DNA from: Bifidobacterium sp. ESL0763
GTDB lineage: Bacteria > Actinomycetota > Actinomycetes > Actinomycetales > Bifidobacteriaceae
DNA: 64,000 nucleotides
Direction of reading: 5' to 3'
Assembly (NCBI RefSeq): GCF_029433395.1
Contig: NZ_JAQTHW010000002.1
Span: 992,001-1,056,000 of the forward strand
In this document: positions 53,624 through 63,419 of the stretch, piece after piece
Layout: every line of letters begins with the position of its first letter
Position numbering within the stretch: the stretch's first letter is position 1
Made by a program: the position numbers and the translations under genes
Notes under the pieces: generated by a model
Told to the model about the DNA's origin: nothing
What the model saw: only the letters and a program-made list of their open reading frames with translations
Database searches by the model: none

Positions 53624-53718
53624 GCCGCCTCCTCTTGGCCGTTTCGTCTCCACATACGACGATACCCCTCACGCGCGAACGCGAGGGGTACCGGTGGTCT
53701 TCTCGGGTGACATCAGGG

Positions 53719-54390
53719 TCACTTGCGGTTGGCGAGCACCTCGTCGACCATGCCGTAGTCCTTGGCCTCGGGGGCCGTCAGGAAGGTGTCGACCTCGATG
53801 TCCTTGCGGATGCGCTCGGCGGACTGGCCGGTGTGCTTGGCCAGCGTGTTCTCGAGCCATTCGCGCATGCGCAGCATCTCCTTGGCCTGGATCTCGATCT
53901 CGGTGGCTTTGCCGGCCCCCTGGTCGATGGCCGGCTGGTGAATCAGGACGCGGGCGTTGGGCAGCATGAGGCGCTTGCCCTTGGTGCCGGCGGCGAGGAT
54001 GACGGCGGCGGCGGAGGCGGCCTGCCCCAGGCAGACGGTCTGCACGTCGGGCTTGATGTACTGCATGGTGTCGTAGATCGCGGTCATCGCGGTCATCGAG
54101 CCGCCGGGCGAGTTGATGTACATCATCACGTCGCGGTTGGGGTCCTGGCTCTCCAGGACCAGGAGCTGGGCCATGATGTCGTCGGCCGAGGTGTCGTCGA
54201 CCTGCACGCCCATGAAGATGATGCGGTCCTCGAACAGGCGCGAATACGCGTCCTGGGTCTTCATGCCGTAGGGCGTCTTCTCGCTGAACTGTGGCATCAC
54301 ATAACGGCTCTGCGGCCTGAACCCGGCCACGCCACGGGGGCCGGCGAGGCGCTCGGCACGGGCCACGAACTTCGCTTCTTCACTTGCCAT
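53719..54390 (-). CDS. clpP2: ATP-dependent Clp protease proteolytic subunit, second copy
   Basis: This serine protease subunit has 223 residues. The catalytic Ser lies in LGQAASAAAVILAAG, the His in RVLIHQPAID, and the Asp about 50 residues later. A 25-residue N-terminal extension (VARAERLAGPRGVAGFRPQ) precedes the usual fold. In actinobacteria two ClpP proteins form a mixed tetradecamer. It starts three bases after the clpP1 stop, so the two are made from one transcript. Confidence 0.96.
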   Translation of the reverse strand: MASEEAKFVARAERLAGPRGVAGFRPQSRYVMPQFSEKTPYGMKTQDAYSRLFEDRIIFMGVQVDDTSADDIMAQLLVLESQDPNRDVMMYINSPGGSMTAMTAIYDTMQYIKPDVQTVCLGQAASAAAVILAAGTKGKRLMLPNARVLIHQPAIDQGAGKATEIEIQAKEMLRMREWLENTLAKHTGQSAERIRKDIEVDTFLTAPEAKDYGMVDEVLANRK

Positions 54391-54393
54391 GTT

Positions 54394-55017
54394 TCACTCC
54401 CCTGCCTTCGCCGTGCGCATGCTGCCCGGCGTGGTCACGATCTTGTCGAAGAACCCGTAGTCCAGCGCCTGCTGGGCGGTGAACCAGTGATCGTACTCGT
54501 TGTCGCGGTAGATCTCCTCGAGGGTGTGGCCGGTCTGGTCGGCGGTGAGCTGCGACATGGTCTTCTTCATGTCCATGATCAGCTCGGCGTTGATGCGCAC
54601 GTCGGTGGCGGTGCCGCCGATGCCGCCCGAAGGCTGGTGCATCAGGATGCGGGTGTGGGAGGTCGCGAAACGCTTGCCCTTGGTGCCGCTGGAGAGCAGG
54701 AACTGGGCCATGGAGGCGGCCATGCCGACGGCCACGGTGGCCACGTCGGGCTCGATGAGCTGCATGGTGTCGTAGATGGCCATGCCCGCGGTCACGGAGC
54801 CGCCGGGAGAGTTGATGTAGAGCCAGATGTCCTTCTTCGGATCCTCGGCCGCGAGCATCAGCATCTGCGCGCAGATGACATTGGCGTTGGAATCCTTGAC
54901 CTCGTCACCGAGCCAGATGATGCGCTCCTTGAGGAGCCTGTTGAAAATCGGATCCGTGATGGAGGGGGCGGAGTCGCCCTCATCCATCGACGGCGTAGAT
55001 GTCAGCAATCCTGCCAC
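54394..55017 (-). CDS. clpP1: ATP-dependent Clp protease proteolytic subunit, first copy
   Basis: The 207-residue protein has Ser in AVGMAASMAQFLLSSG and His in RILMHQPSGGIGG, plus the C-terminal DHWFTAQQALDYGFFDK. It is the first gene of the clpP1-clpP2 operon. A CGC-N6-GCG dyad at 55063-55074 lies 46 bases before the start and resembles the ClgR operator; ClgR is reported to activate clpP in Bifidobacterium breve. Ribosome site AGGAG is present. Confidence 0.96.
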   Translation of the reverse strand: MAGLLTSTPSMDEGDSAPSITDPIFNRLLKERIIWLGDEVKDSNANVICAQMLMLAAEDPKKDIWLYINSPGGSVTAGMAIYDTMQLIEPDVATVAVGMAASMAQFLLSSGTKGKRFATSHTRILMHQPSGGIGGTATDVRINAELIMDMKKTMSQLTADQTGHTLEEIYRDNEYDHWFTAQQALDYGFFDKIVTTPGSMRTAKAGE

Positions 55018-55062
55018 CGTATCTCCTTGATATTCACGTATTATTACGATACCGATATTACC

Positions 55063-55074
55063 CGCACTTATGCG
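55063..55074 (-). promoter_or_regulatory. Candidate ClgR operator upstream of clpP1
   Basis: On the minus strand GTCGCATAAGTGCGGG contains CGC-N6-GCG, the spacing of the ClgR site reported as GTTCGCY-N5-GCG. One defined position (Y) is A. It overlaps the stop codon of the upstream channel gene, so the clpP promoter lies at the 3' end of that gene. Confidence 0.5.
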
Positions 55075-56384
55075 ACACTTCGTTTCGTTTTGCGCTCAGC
55101 GGTGGAAACAAGGCGTTTCGAGGCCTCGAGGAAGGCCTTGGAGACCAGGGCCGAGACCGCGACGCCGAGGCCGACCGGCACGAAGAAGGCCATCGGCGCG
55201 CGCGTCAGCTCCATCACCAAGCACATCGCCATCAGCGGCGCCTGCTGTGAGGCGGCGAGCAACGAGCACGCCCCCACCAGCGCGCAGGCGGTGACGGTGT
55301 CACCGGGGCTCACCAAGACCCACGCGAAGCCGAGCAGCGCGCCGAGGCTCGCCCCCAGTGAGATGCCCGGCTGCAGCACGCCTCCGGAGGCGCCGGCGCG
55401 GATGGTGCCCAGGGTGAGCACGGCCTTGGCGGCGAAAAGCGCCAGCAGGATCGGCACCAGGCCACCCGCCTTGCCAGCGGTGGCGGCGAAGGCGTACTGG
55501 GCCACGGAGCGGCCGTTGCCCATCACCTGCGGCAGCCATATCGCCACCACGCCGGTCGCCAGGGCGGCCAGCGGCATCATCCAGAGGATGCCGGCGCCCT
55601 GGGGCTTGTGGCCCTCGGCCCACTGCGAGCCCTTGCGGAAGAGCGCCCCGGCCACTCCGCAGACCGCGCCGGCGAGGACGGCGAAAAGCGTCAGGCCCAG
55701 CGTGGGGACCACGGCCTTGCCCATGGCCGCCATGCCGTAGAAGGTGCCGCGTCCTCGGATCAGCGAGGCGACATAGGCGGAGAGCACGGAGGTGCCCAGC
55801 GCCATGGCGACCGTCTCGATGGAGATGTCGGCCAGGAGGATCTCGATGGCGAAGAACGCGCCGGCCAGAGGGGCGTCGTAGACCCCGGCCAGGCCTGCGG
55901 CGGCGGCCGCGGCGACCACCACCTTGCGGTCATGCTCGTCACGGATGCCGGTGAGGGCGGCGAAGCGCTGGCCGAGCATCGCGCCGAACTCGCGCGGGGC
56001 CACCTCACGGCCGATCGACGAACCGGCGCCGACGATGAAGATCTGCAGCAGCACATGCACCACGGTCTGCCAGACGGGCATGCGCTCCCCCGCCACGGCC
56101 TTGTTGACCGAGGGCACCTTGGTGGTCTTGCCGCACAGCAGCCACCAGGCCACGGCGGCGAACACGGAGCCGGCCACCACCGAGGCGACGCGGCGCCACG
56201 GCACGACCTGGTAGGGGCTAGGGTCGAGCGGGTTCTCGATATAGCCGAGCATCAGGCGCTCCACCCAGTTGAGCATCACGCCCAGCAGCCCGGAGCCCAC
56301 GCCGACGGCGACCCCCAGCACCGCCACGGCGAGCAGGGCCCTCAGCAACCGCCCGATGGCGTGGCCGCCCTCATCATTCCTCAT
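55068..56384 (-). CDS. ClC-family chloride channel/antiporter
   Basis: The 438-residue membrane protein has the ClC signatures in modified form: GAGSSIGREVAPREFGAMLGQ (selectivity loop GxxGRExP) and ASGGVLQPGISLGASLGALLG. AGVYDAPLAGAFFAIEILL is also typical. ClC proteins conduct Cl- or exchange it for H+. The external Glu of GREGP is Glu in GREVAP, so exchange remains possible. A GGAGG lies seven bases before the ATG. It is upstream of clpP1 on the same strand but probably separate in control. Confidence 0.92.
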   Translation of the reverse strand: MRNDEGGHAIGRLLRALLAVAVLGVAVGVGSGLLGVMLNWVERLMLGYIENPLDPSPYQVVPWRRVASVVAGSVFAAVAWWLLCGKTTKVPSVNKAVAGERMPVWQTVVHVLLQIFIVGAGSSIGREVAPREFGAMLGQRFAALTGIRDEHDRKVVVAAAAAAGLAGVYDAPLAGAFFAIEILLADISIETVAMALGTSVLSAYVASLIRGRGTFYGMAAMGKAVVPTLGLTLFAVLAGAVCGVAGALFRKGSQWAEGHKPQGAGILWMMPLAALATGVVAIWLPQVMGNGRSVAQYAFAATAGKAGGLVPILLALFAAKAVLTLGTIRAGASGGVLQPGISLGASLGALLGFAWVLVSPGDTVTACALVGACSLLAASQQAPLMAMCLVMELTRAPMAFFVPVGLGVAVSALVSKAFLEASKRLVSTAERKTKRSVA

Positions 56385-56482
56385 CCGCAGGCCTCCCGAC
56401 CTCGTCGTTTCCTTTTCGCCGGTCCGCCGCCCGCCGCGCCAACCGTTCCCACGCTCGGCGATGGCCTCAGGACCAAAACGAA

Positions 56483-56512
56483 AGGAACCCGGAGCGCCTG
56501 CCCCGGGTTCCT
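56483..56512 (-). terminator. Terminator of tig
   Basis: AGGAACCCGG (56483-56492) pairs with CCGGGTTCCT (56503-56512); on the minus strand TTCGTTTT follows. Confidence 0.85.
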
Positions 56513-56601
56513 CATATGCTACTCATTCGGCCGTCATGCCCAGCCGCACGCGACGCCATCGCATCGCACGCGCCCGACCACGGCCGAAGGCGGCAAGGCG
56601 A

Positions 56602-57981
56602 TCACTCGCCCTTGCCCTCCTTGGAGACCTCGTCGGCGACGGCAGCGGCGGCGGAGGCGGCTTCGACGCTCTCGCTCTCCTCGGCTTGCTCGGCGGCCTC
56701 GTCCTCACCGAGGAAGGCGCTCAGGTCGAGCTCCTTGCCCTCGCAGGTGAACTTGACGGCGCGCATGCCGGCGAGCAGACCCTTGGAGCGGCCCACTTCC
56801 TGCACGGCGGAGCCCAGCTGGCCGTTGTTGACGATCGCGTTGATGAAGGCGCTCGGGTCCATGCCGTACTGCTGGGCGATGGAGGCGAGGAAGTTGGTGA
56901 CGTCCATCTGGGAGACCTTGACCTCGAGCTGCTCGGCCAGGGTGTCGAGCACGATCTGGTCCTTGAGCTCCTTCTCGGCGGCCTCGCCGGCCTCCTTCTT
57001 CTGGTCCTTGGTGGCCTTCTCGGGATCGGCGGTGACCTGCTTGAGGCGCTCCTGCGTCATCTCCTCGAGCACGCCCTTGGGCAGCGGGATGTCAACGCCG
57101 TCCTTGAGCTTGGCGATGAACGCGTCGCGCGCGTCGTTGGCCTGGCGGCCCTCGCCGTCCTTCTCGCAGGCCTTGCGGATGTCGGCCTTGAGCTCGTCGA
57201 GCGTGTCGAACTCGGAAGCCTCCTGGGCGAAGTCGTCGTCGAGCTTGGGCAGCTCCTCGGCCTTCACCGAGTTGACCTTGACCTTGATCTGGGCCTTCTC
57301 GCCCTCGTGCTCGCCGCTTTCCAGCGTGCCCTCGAAGGTGGTCTCCTCGCCGGCGGAGAGGCCGTCGAGGGCCTCGTCGATGCCGTCGAGCAGCTTGCCG
57401 CTGCCGAGCTCGTAGCTCACGCCTTCCTGGGAGTCGACGTCCTCGCCGTCGATGGCGGCGGTGAGGTCGATGTTGGCGAAGTCACCCTTCTTGGCGGGGC
57501 GGTCGACGCCCACAAGGGTGCCGAAACGCTGGCGCAGGTTCTCGAGGCGCTTGTCGACGTCCTCGTCCTTGACCTCGGCCTTCGGCACGTCGAGCTCCAT
57601 GCCCTCCAGTGCCGGCAGCTCGATGTCGGGGCGACGCTCGACGGTGGCGACGAACTTCACCTTGGTGTCGTCCTTGGAGCTGGTCGGCAGCTCCTTGACG
57701 TCCAGCTCGGGCTGGGCCATCGGGCGGATCTTCTTCTCTTCCAAAGCCTTGGAATACAGGTCCGGCACACCACGGTTGGCGGCCTCGCCCGCCACGGCGC
57801 CGAATCCGACGCGCTGGTCGATGATCGGGCCGGGCACGTGGCCCTTGCGGAAGCCCGGGACGCTGATCTGCTTGGCGATATCCTTGCGGGCCTGGTCAAG
57901 ATAGGGGTCGAACTCTTCCGGGTCGACAGTGACGGTGAGCTTCACCTTGGTGGGCTCGAGATTCCTCACGCTGATTTTCAC
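56602..57981 (-). CDS. tig: Trigger factor, ribosome-bound chaperone
   Basis: The 459 residues have the full trigger factor layout. The N-terminal ribosome-binding domain carries PGFRKGHVPG near residue 43. A FKBP-like domain lies at about 160-245 with VDRPAKKGDFANIDLTAAIDG and YELGSGKLLDGIDEALDGL. A long helical C-terminal domain ends in an acidic Ala/Glu tail. The start is GTG behind AGGAG. It lies upstream of the clp block as in many bacteria, with its own terminator. Confidence 0.96.
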   Translation of the reverse strand: MKISVRNLEPTKVKLTVTVDPEEFDPYLDQARKDIAKQISVPGFRKGHVPGPIIDQRVGFGAVAGEAANRGVPDLYSKALEEKKIRPMAQPELDVKELPTSSKDDTKVKFVATVERRPDIELPALEGMELDVPKAEVKDEDVDKRLENLRQRFGTLVGVDRPAKKGDFANIDLTAAIDGEDVDSQEGVSYELGSGKLLDGIDEALDGLSAGEETTFEGTLESGEHEGEKAQIKVKVNSVKAEELPKLDDDFAQEASEFDTLDELKADIRKACEKDGEGRQANDARDAFIAKLKDGVDIPLPKGVLEEMTQERLKQVTADPEKATKDQKKEAGEAAEKELKDQIVLDTLAEQLEVKVSQMDVTNFLASIAQQYGMDPSAFINAIVNNGQLGSAVQEVGRSKGLLAGMRAVKFTCEGKELDLSAFLGEDEAAEQAEESESVEAASAAAAVADEVSKEGKGE

Positions 57982-58030
57982 GCTAGTGCTCCTGACGGTT
58001 ATTTCGACTACATCTGCCCTAAGGCAACCG

Positions 58031-59320
58031 TTACATAATAGCGCGAGTTACGGACTCTGAGACCAAGGCAATCTGCCACTCGCGGGCCCCCTGTTCGCGC
58101 AGGAAACCGGGTATGTCGATATGGGCCGGGTCGTCGTGCCAACACAGGTTGCGGATGATCTGCGGCTTGATGACGATGTCGACCGGGGTGCGGGTGTCGG
58201 AGGCGATGGAGGCCACCGCCGCGCGCGCGGCCTTCAGCCTGGCGAAACGGTCGGGATGGTGCTCGGCCCAGTAGCGCATCGAGCGGGGCGCGTTGGCGTT
58301 CGCCGACCTGCTCGGCGCCTGCGGCTGCGGCCACTGGCTCGGCCTGAGCTTCAAAGCCTCCTGGATGGTCTCCTTCCACACCTTGGGCTTGACCGAGCGC
58401 TGGATGGGGGCGTAGCGCTCGAACATCTTGTCCTGCTCGTTGCCCATATGGATCCGCACCCGCTCGTTGAGGCTGCGGATGGCGCGGAACTGGCGGGCGT
58501 TGTGCGGTTTCTTGCGGGCCGCCTCGATGATCGCGGCGTCGGAGAGCAGCAGGGTGGGCGCGATGTCGTCGGCGCGGGCGAGCTCGTCGCGCTTCTCCCA
58601 GAGCGCCTTGGCGACGGCCTGGCCCCGCCGGTCGTGGCCCAGCACGGTGAAATGCGAGATGCGCATCCACGGGGTGGGGTGCACCGGCTGCGGCCCGGTG
58701 CCCTTGGCCAGCGCGGCCGCGAACTCCTCCTCGGCCCAGCCATCCTTGCCCTGGGCCTTGAGCTCGGCGCGCATACGATCCTCGAGCTCGATGAGCAGCT
58801 CCACGTCGAGCGCCGCGTAGTTGCGCCAGTCGCGTGGCAGCGGGCGGTAGGACCAGTCGGCCGCCGAATGCTCCTTGGCCAGGGTGATGCCCAGATAGTG
58901 CGCGGTCACCGCGGCGAGGCCGAAGTGCTTCAGACCCAGCAGCCTCGCGGCGATCTCGGTGTCGAACAGGCGCTGCGGCCTCATGCCGAGGTCGGCGAAG
59001 CCGGGCAGATCCTGCAGCGAGTCGTGGATGATCCATGTGGCGTCGCCCACCGCCCGGTTGAACTCCTCCCAGTCGGCCCCGGCTCGGCCCAGCGCGATCG
59101 GATCGAGCAGCACGATGCCGGAACCGGTACGTTTGAACTGCACGAGCCAGTCCTCGTGGCCGTAGCGGTAGCCGGAGGCGCGTTCGGCGTCGGCCGCCAC
59201 CGATCCGGTACCTTGCGCCAGACGCTCGCAGGCCTCTTCGAATCCCTCGGGCGTATCGGTGACCCGGGGCACCCCTCCCCTGGGCTCTGACTGCAACCTA
59301 GGCTCGTCGCTCAACCGCAC
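58031..59320 (-). CDS. HRDC-domain ribonuclease D family 3'-5' exonuclease
   Basis: The 429-residue protein has a DEDDy exonuclease domain: SVAADAERASGYRY holds the first Asp and Glu, WIIHDSLQDLPGFADLG the second motif, and YAALDVELLIELED the Tyr-x3-Asp motif. The HRDC domain is around 225-300 (ERVRIHMGNE region follows), then a second HRDC-like helical part. Actinobacterial RNase D-like proteins trim tRNA or structured RNAs. The start may be GTG 59320 or TTG 59314; the second has better spacing to GGGAG. The stop is 50 bases before the tig start. Confidence 0.9.
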   Translation of the reverse strand: MRLSDEPRLQSEPRGGVPRVTDTPEGFEEACERLAQGTGSVAADAERASGYRYGHEDWLVQFKRTGSGIVLLDPIALGRAGADWEEFNRAVGDATWIIHDSLQDLPGFADLGMRPQRLFDTEIAARLLGLKHFGLAAVTAHYLGITLAKEHSAADWSYRPLPRDWRNYAALDVELLIELEDRMRAELKAQGKDGWAEEEFAAALAKGTGPQPVHPTPWMRISHFTVLGHDRRGQAVAKALWEKRDELARADDIAPTLLLSDAAIIEAARKKPHNARQFRAIRSLNERVRIHMGNEQDKMFERYAPIQRSVKPKVWKETIQEALKLRPSQWPQPQAPSRSANANAPRSMRYWAEHHPDRFARLKAARAAVASIASDTRTPVDIVIKPQIIRNLCWHDDPAHIDIPGFLREQGAREWQIALVSESVTRAIM

Positions 59321-59418
59321 GCTCCCGTTTTCTTCTGACCATGCGCCACATGACGCGCCGCCCTGCCGATTCGTCGAACCGGCGGACGCCTCGCGTCGGG
59401 CGCTCCACTATGAAATAC

Positions 59419-59471
59419 GGCGTCCACCATACTCCGGGCCTTGGGCAGGCCTGGGAAGAACGGTGGACGCC
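59419..59471. other. Inverted repeat in the gap between pflA and the RNase D gene
   Basis: GGCGTCCACC (59419-59428) pairs with GGTGGACGCC (59462-59471), and the 33-base loop has further GGCC pairing. It lies 88 bases past the pflA stop. The rest of the 240-base gap shows no gene. It is the probable end of the pfl transcript. Confidence 0.5.
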
Positions 59472-59559
59472 GTGGACGAATATCCTTATGGGACCGGTAT
59501 CGCATCAGGTGCGGCACCGGCCGCGCTCGGTCTTGCGGCCGATGGATTCCGCCGAAGGT

Positions 59560-60441
59560 TTAGTAGACCTCGAAGCCGTGGGCCTTGAACTGGTCGCGCA
59601 CGCGCTTCTTGAGCTCCTTGCTCGGCCCCTCCTTCTTCTCCAGGGGGTAGGGGATGTTGAGCTCATGCCACTTCGGGCGGCCCAGCTGGTGGAAGGGCAG
59701 CACGTCGATATGCTCGACGGCGTCGCCGAACGACTCCACGATGTTGGCGACGTTCTCGACGTTCTCGACGCTGTCGGTGAGCCCCGGCACGAGCACGAAA
59801 CGCACCCAGATCTTCTTGCCGGCCTTCGCCAGGCGCTTGCCGAACTCGATGGTGGGCGCCAGGGTGCAGCCGGTGACCTTGCGGTAGGTCTCCTCGTCGC
59901 CGGACTTGACGTCGAGCAGGCACAGGTCGATGTCGTCGATCATCTCGTCGGTGTAGTTGCGGTTGAGGAACCCGGAGGTGTCGAGGCAGGTGCGGATGCC
60001 CTTCTGACGCACGGCGTGGAAGACGCGCGAGACAAAGGCGGACTGCATCATGGACTCGCCGCCTGAGAAGGTGACTCCGCCGCCGGTGTTGTCGAAGACG
60101 TCCTGGTAGCGGCTGACGCGCTCGATCATCTCGTCGAGGTAAACCGGCTGGCCGTCGCGCATCTTCCAGGTGTCGGGGTTCTGGCAGAACTGGCAGCGCA
60201 GGGGGCAGCCGCTCATGAACACCGTCATGCGCGTGCCCGGCCCGTCGACCGAGGTGTTGATGTCCCAGGAATGCACGAAGCCGATGTCGCCGGTGCGCAA
60301 CGCGTTGATGCGGTCGTGCCGGTCGAGGCCGATCGGGGATTCGAAGCCTGAGAGACCACCCATCAAAGTATGGCTGGCATATACCTTGGACTCCTTGAGC
60401 ATATGCTGGGTCGTGGTACGGAATTGAGTGGTGTCGGACAT
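59560..60441 (-). CDS. pflA: Pyruvate formate-lyase activating enzyme (radical SAM)
   Basis: The enzyme installs the glycyl radical in PflB using SAM and a 4Fe-4S cluster. The 293 residues have the CxxxCxxC motif in SGCPLRCQFCQNPDTW, GGGVTFSGGESMMQ and CLDTSGFLNRNYTDEM. Two adjacent ATG codons occur (60444 and 60441); the second is at better distance from AAGGAGG. The order pflB-pflA on the same strand with a 210-base gap full of hairpins suggests one transcript with processing or partial termination between the genes. Confidence 0.95.
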   Translation of the reverse strand: MSDTTQFRTTTQHMLKESKVYASHTLMGGLSGFESPIGLDRHDRINALRTGDIGFVHSWDINTSVDGPGTRMTVFMSGCPLRCQFCQNPDTWKMRDGQPVYLDEMIERVSRYQDVFDNTGGGVTFSGGESMMQSAFVSRVFHAVRQKGIRTCLDTSGFLNRNYTDEMIDDIDLCLLDVKSGDEETYRKVTGCTLAPTIEFGKRLAKAGKKIWVRFVLVPGLTDSVENVENVANIVESFGDAVEHIDVLPFHQLGRPKWHELNIPYPLEKKEGPSKELKKRVRDQFKAHGFEVY

Positions 60442-60536
60442 CATTGCCCTCCTTCTGAACTGCTCGTCGTGCCCTGCCTTCATTCTACCGTTCATTGTCA
60501 TTGCCCGCCCGAGGCGATGTCGCCCGGGCGAAACGC

Positions 60537-60614
60537 CGTTTGATGGAAGGGCTAATTCCATCGAACGGGAGACGTGACGAAGAGAGGGGGCGGAGCAGAC
60601 TGCCCCACCCCCTC
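60537..60614 (-). other. Two hairpins between pflB and pflA
   Basis: Stem one: CGTTTGATGGAA (60537-60548) with TTCCATCGAACG (60556-60567), one wobble. Stem two: GAGGGGG (60584-60590) with the CCCCCTC run (60608-60614), extended by a further GC block. They may protect the pflB mRNA or lower pflA output. Confidence 0.55.
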
Positions 60615-60651
60615 GTGCTTCGTACTAGCGTCTCACTGGAGACCGGTCACC

Positions 60652-63027
60652 TCACTCGGTGACGGCGCCCTGGTGGAACGTACGCGAGATCACGTCGAGC
60701 TGCTGCTCGCGGGTGAGCTTGACAAAGTTCACCGCGTAGCCCGAGACGCGCACGGTGAGGTGCGGGTACTTTTCGGGGTGCTTCACGGCGTCCTCAAGCT
60801 GCTCCTTGCGCAGCACGTTGATGTTCGCGTGGTAGAGGCCATGGCCGTTGCCGGCGTCGAGGATACCGACCAGGTTGCCGACACGCTCCTCCTCGTCGCG
60901 GCCGAGGCCGTCGGGGGTGATCGTGTTGGTCAACGAGATGCCGTCGAGCGCGTCGTTGTAGTCGATCTTGCCGACCGAGAACATCGAGGGCAGCATACCG
61001 TGCGAATCCATGCCGTTCTCCGGGTTGGCACCGGGGGCGTAAGGCTCGCCCTTCTTATGTCCGCTCGGGAAGGAGCCGGTCGCCTTGCCATAGACCACGT
61101 TGGAGGTGATGGTCAGGATGGACTGGGTCGGAACCGCGTTGCGATAGATCGGCAGGGCCTTGATCTGGGCCATGACGGTGGAGACGGTCCACTTGGCCAG
61201 GTCGTCGGCGCGGTCGTCGTCGTTGCCATAGATCGGGAAGTCACCGACGGTGCGATAGCCGACCACCAGGTCGTCATCGGCGCCTTCGACGTACTCGTTC
61301 TCGTGGCCTTCGAGGTTCTTGGCGTCCTTGTTGTAGATCGGGTAGACCTTCGCGTACTTCAGGGCGCTCAAGGAGTCGGCCGCGATCGACAGGCCGGACA
61401 TGCCGCAGCCGAGGGTGCGGTAGACTTCCTTGTCGTGCAGGGCCATCTCGATGGACTCATAGGCATACTTGTCATGCATGTAATGGATGATGTTCAGCGC
61501 TTCGATGTAGGTCTCCGAGAGCCACTCGAGGGCCTTCTCGTAGTTGTCCTTGACCTTCTGGTAGTCGAGGGTGCCGTCGGCTTCGGGCTTGATCGGGTCG
61601 ATGATGCCCTTGTCGATGACCTGCATGCCGGTCATCTCGTCGCGGCCGCCGTTGATCGCGTAGAGCAGGGCCTTGGCCGAGTTCACGCGGGCGCCGAAGA
61701 ACTGCATCTGCTTGCCGACACGCATCGGGGAGACGCAGCAGGCGATGGCGGCGTCGTCGCCCCAGTGGTTGCGGATGTCGCGATCGGACTCATATTGGAT
61801 GGCCGAGGTGTCGATGGAGATGCGGGCGCAGAAGCGCTTGTAGCCCTCAGGCAGCTTGGAATCCCAGAAGATCGTGATGTTCGGCTCGGGGCCGGGGCCC
61901 AGGTGGTCGAGGGTCAGGGTGGCGAGCAGACGGAACGAGGTCTTGGTGACCATGTGGCGGCCGTCGTCGGCGAAGCCGGCGTCGGACCAGGTGGCCCAGT
62001 ACGGATCGCCCGAGAAGATGTTGTCGTAGTCCTTGGTACGCAGGAAGCGCACGATACGCAGCTTCATGACGATCTGGTCGATGATCTCCTGGGCGCCGGT
62101 CTCGTCGAGCACGCCGTTCTTCAGGTCGCGCTCGAAGTAGGAGTCGAAGAAGGCGGAGACACGGCCGAAGCTCATGGCGGCGCCGTCCTGGCTCTTGACG
62201 CTGGCGAGGTAGCCCATGTAGGTCCACTGCACGGCTTCCTGCGCGGTCTGCGCCGGGCGGGAGAGGTCGAGGCCATACTCATTGCCCAGGGCGATGAGCT
62301 CCTTCAGGGCCTTGATCTGGTCGGCGTGCTCTTCGCGGAAGCGGATCCAATGCTCGATCTCGGCCTCGGTGAAGTCGTTGCGATAGGGGATCGAGTCCTT
62401 GTCTTCCTTCTTCTTGGCGATCAGGTAGTTGACGCCATAGAGGGCCACGCGGCGATAGTCGCCGATGATGCGGCCACGGCCGTAGGCATCGGGCAGGCCG
62501 GTGAGGATCTTGTTGTGGCGGGCGAGCTTGATCTGCTTGGTGTAGACGCCGAACACGCCGTCGTTGTGGGTCTTGCGATACTTGGTGAAGATCGTCTTGA
62601 TGTTGGGGTCGACTTCCTTGCCGGCCTCCTTGATGGCCTGCTCGACCATACGCCAGCCGCCGTTCGGCATCATGGCGCGCTTGCAGGGCTCGTCGGTCTG
62701 CAGGCCGACGATCACGTTGTCGTGCTCCTTGTCCATGATGTAGCCCGGGCCGAAGTTGGTGATGCCGGCGGGAGTGTGGGTGTCCACGTCGTAGATGCGC
62801 TGCTTGCGCTCCACGGCGAGGTACTTGTCGTCAAGGAACTTCCACATTTCCTTCGTCTTGGGAGTGGCCTTGGCAAGGAACGACTCGTCGCCGTCATAGG
62901 GCGTGTAGTTCTTCTGGATGAAATCACGAACGTCGATCTCTTTTTGCCAGTTTCCTCCGGTAAAGCCGTTCCACGCCTTTGCCTGAAGGTCCTGCTCGGA
63001 GAGAGCGGTCTTCTCAACTGCTGTCAT
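60652..63027 (-). CDS. pflB: Formate acetyltransferase (pyruvate formate-lyase)
   Basis: This glycyl-radical enzyme splits pyruvate to acetyl-CoA and formate in anaerobic growth. It supplies extra ATP and redox balance in the bifid shunt. The 791 residues are full length. The active cysteines are Cys430 and Cys431 in [12 protein letters not shown]. The radical glycine is Gly763 in [13 protein letters not shown]. The start follows AAAGGAG; a small hairpin (63048-63067) lies just upstream in the mRNA. Upstream TGTGA/TCACA dyads suggest Rex- or CRP/FNR-type control. Confidence 0.97.
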   Translation of the reverse strand: MTAVEKTALSEQDLQAKAWNGFTGGNWQKEIDVRDFIQKNYTPYDGDESFLAKATPKTKEMWKFLDDKYLAVERKQRIYDVDTHTPAGITNFGPGYIMDKEHDNVIVGLQTDEPCKRAMMPNGGWRMVEQAIKEAGKEVDPNIKTIFTKYRKTHNDGVFGVYTKQIKLARHNKILTGLPDAYGRGRIIGDYRRVALYGVNYLIAKKKEDKDSIPYRNDFTEAEIEHWIRFREEHADQIKALKELIALGNEYGLDLSRPAQTAQEAVQWTYMGYLASVKSQDGAAMSFGRVSAFFDSYFERDLKNGVLDETGAQEIIDQIVMKLRIVRFLRTKDYDNIFSGDPYWATWSDAGFADDGRHMVTKTSFRLLATLTLDHLGPGPEPNITIFWDSKLPEGYKRFCARISIDTSAIQYESDRDIRNHWGDDAAIACCVSPMRVGKQMQFFGARVNSAKALLYAINGGRDEMTGMQVIDKGIIDPIKPEADGTLDYQKVKDNYEKALEWLSETYIEALNIIHYMHDKYAYESIEMALHDKEVYRTLGCGMSGLSIAADSLSALKYAKVYPIYNKDAKNLEGHENEYVEGADDDLVVGYRTVGDFPIYGNDDDRADDLAKWTVSTVMAQIKALPIYRNAVPTQSILTITSNVVYGKATGSFPSGHKKGEPYAPGANPENGMDSHGMLPSMFSVGKIDYNDALDGISLTNTITPDGLGRDEEERVGNLVGILDAGNGHGLYHANINVLRKEQLEDAVKHPEKYPHLTVRVSGYAVNFVKLTREQQLDVISRTFHQGAVTE

Positions 63028-63047
63028 TTATCACTCCTTTTTATGGA

Positions 63048-63131
63048 GCAACGCTTCTTCACGTTGCGTTCACCTCCATTGTAGAGTGTGATATCTCACA
63101 AACCCGCCAAAAAAATGTGAGCTACGTCACT
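63048..63131 (-). promoter_or_regulatory. pflB control region: leader hairpin and TGTGA/TCACA dyads
   Basis: TGTGATATCTCACA (63087-63100) has half-sites four bases apart. TGTGAGCTACGTCACT (63116-63131) has the six-base spacing of CRP/FNR and of the core of Rex sites. GCAACG/CGTTGC (63048-63053 with 63062-63067) forms a hairpin before the ribosome site. The rest of the 390-base gap up to 63419 is AT-rich to about 63240 and then ordinary, with no gene seen. Confidence 0.5.
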
Positions 63132-63419
63132 TTTAAGATTTTAATTTGTCTAATTATCTCGGGTTATTCTCACCATAGGGGAACTATTTGTGACCTCAAA
63201 GGCATGATAATCGCACGTTTTGCAACAAACGCACAGCAAAACGGGCCATTGCTCTGTCAAGCCCGGCAGGTGGATGTTCCCCGATGTGACGCAGTTCTCA
63301 TTGACAATTCGCGACGCACCACCCTCGCCGGCAACCATCGGGATATGGGCGGATACGGGTGCCTTGCCTCACATGCAACACGGCTCACCGGCCGGGCCCG
63401 GCGAACCGGCGAGGGGAGC

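Noticed and set aside
56269-58038. Long plus-strand frame antisense to tig
   Set aside because: It is Leu/Val/Gly/Asp-rich and is the reverse shadow of a clear trigger factor gene.
60574-63084. 836-codon plus-strand frame antisense to pflB
   Set aside because: It is the complement of a highly conserved enzyme gene, and its composition is that of a shadow frame.
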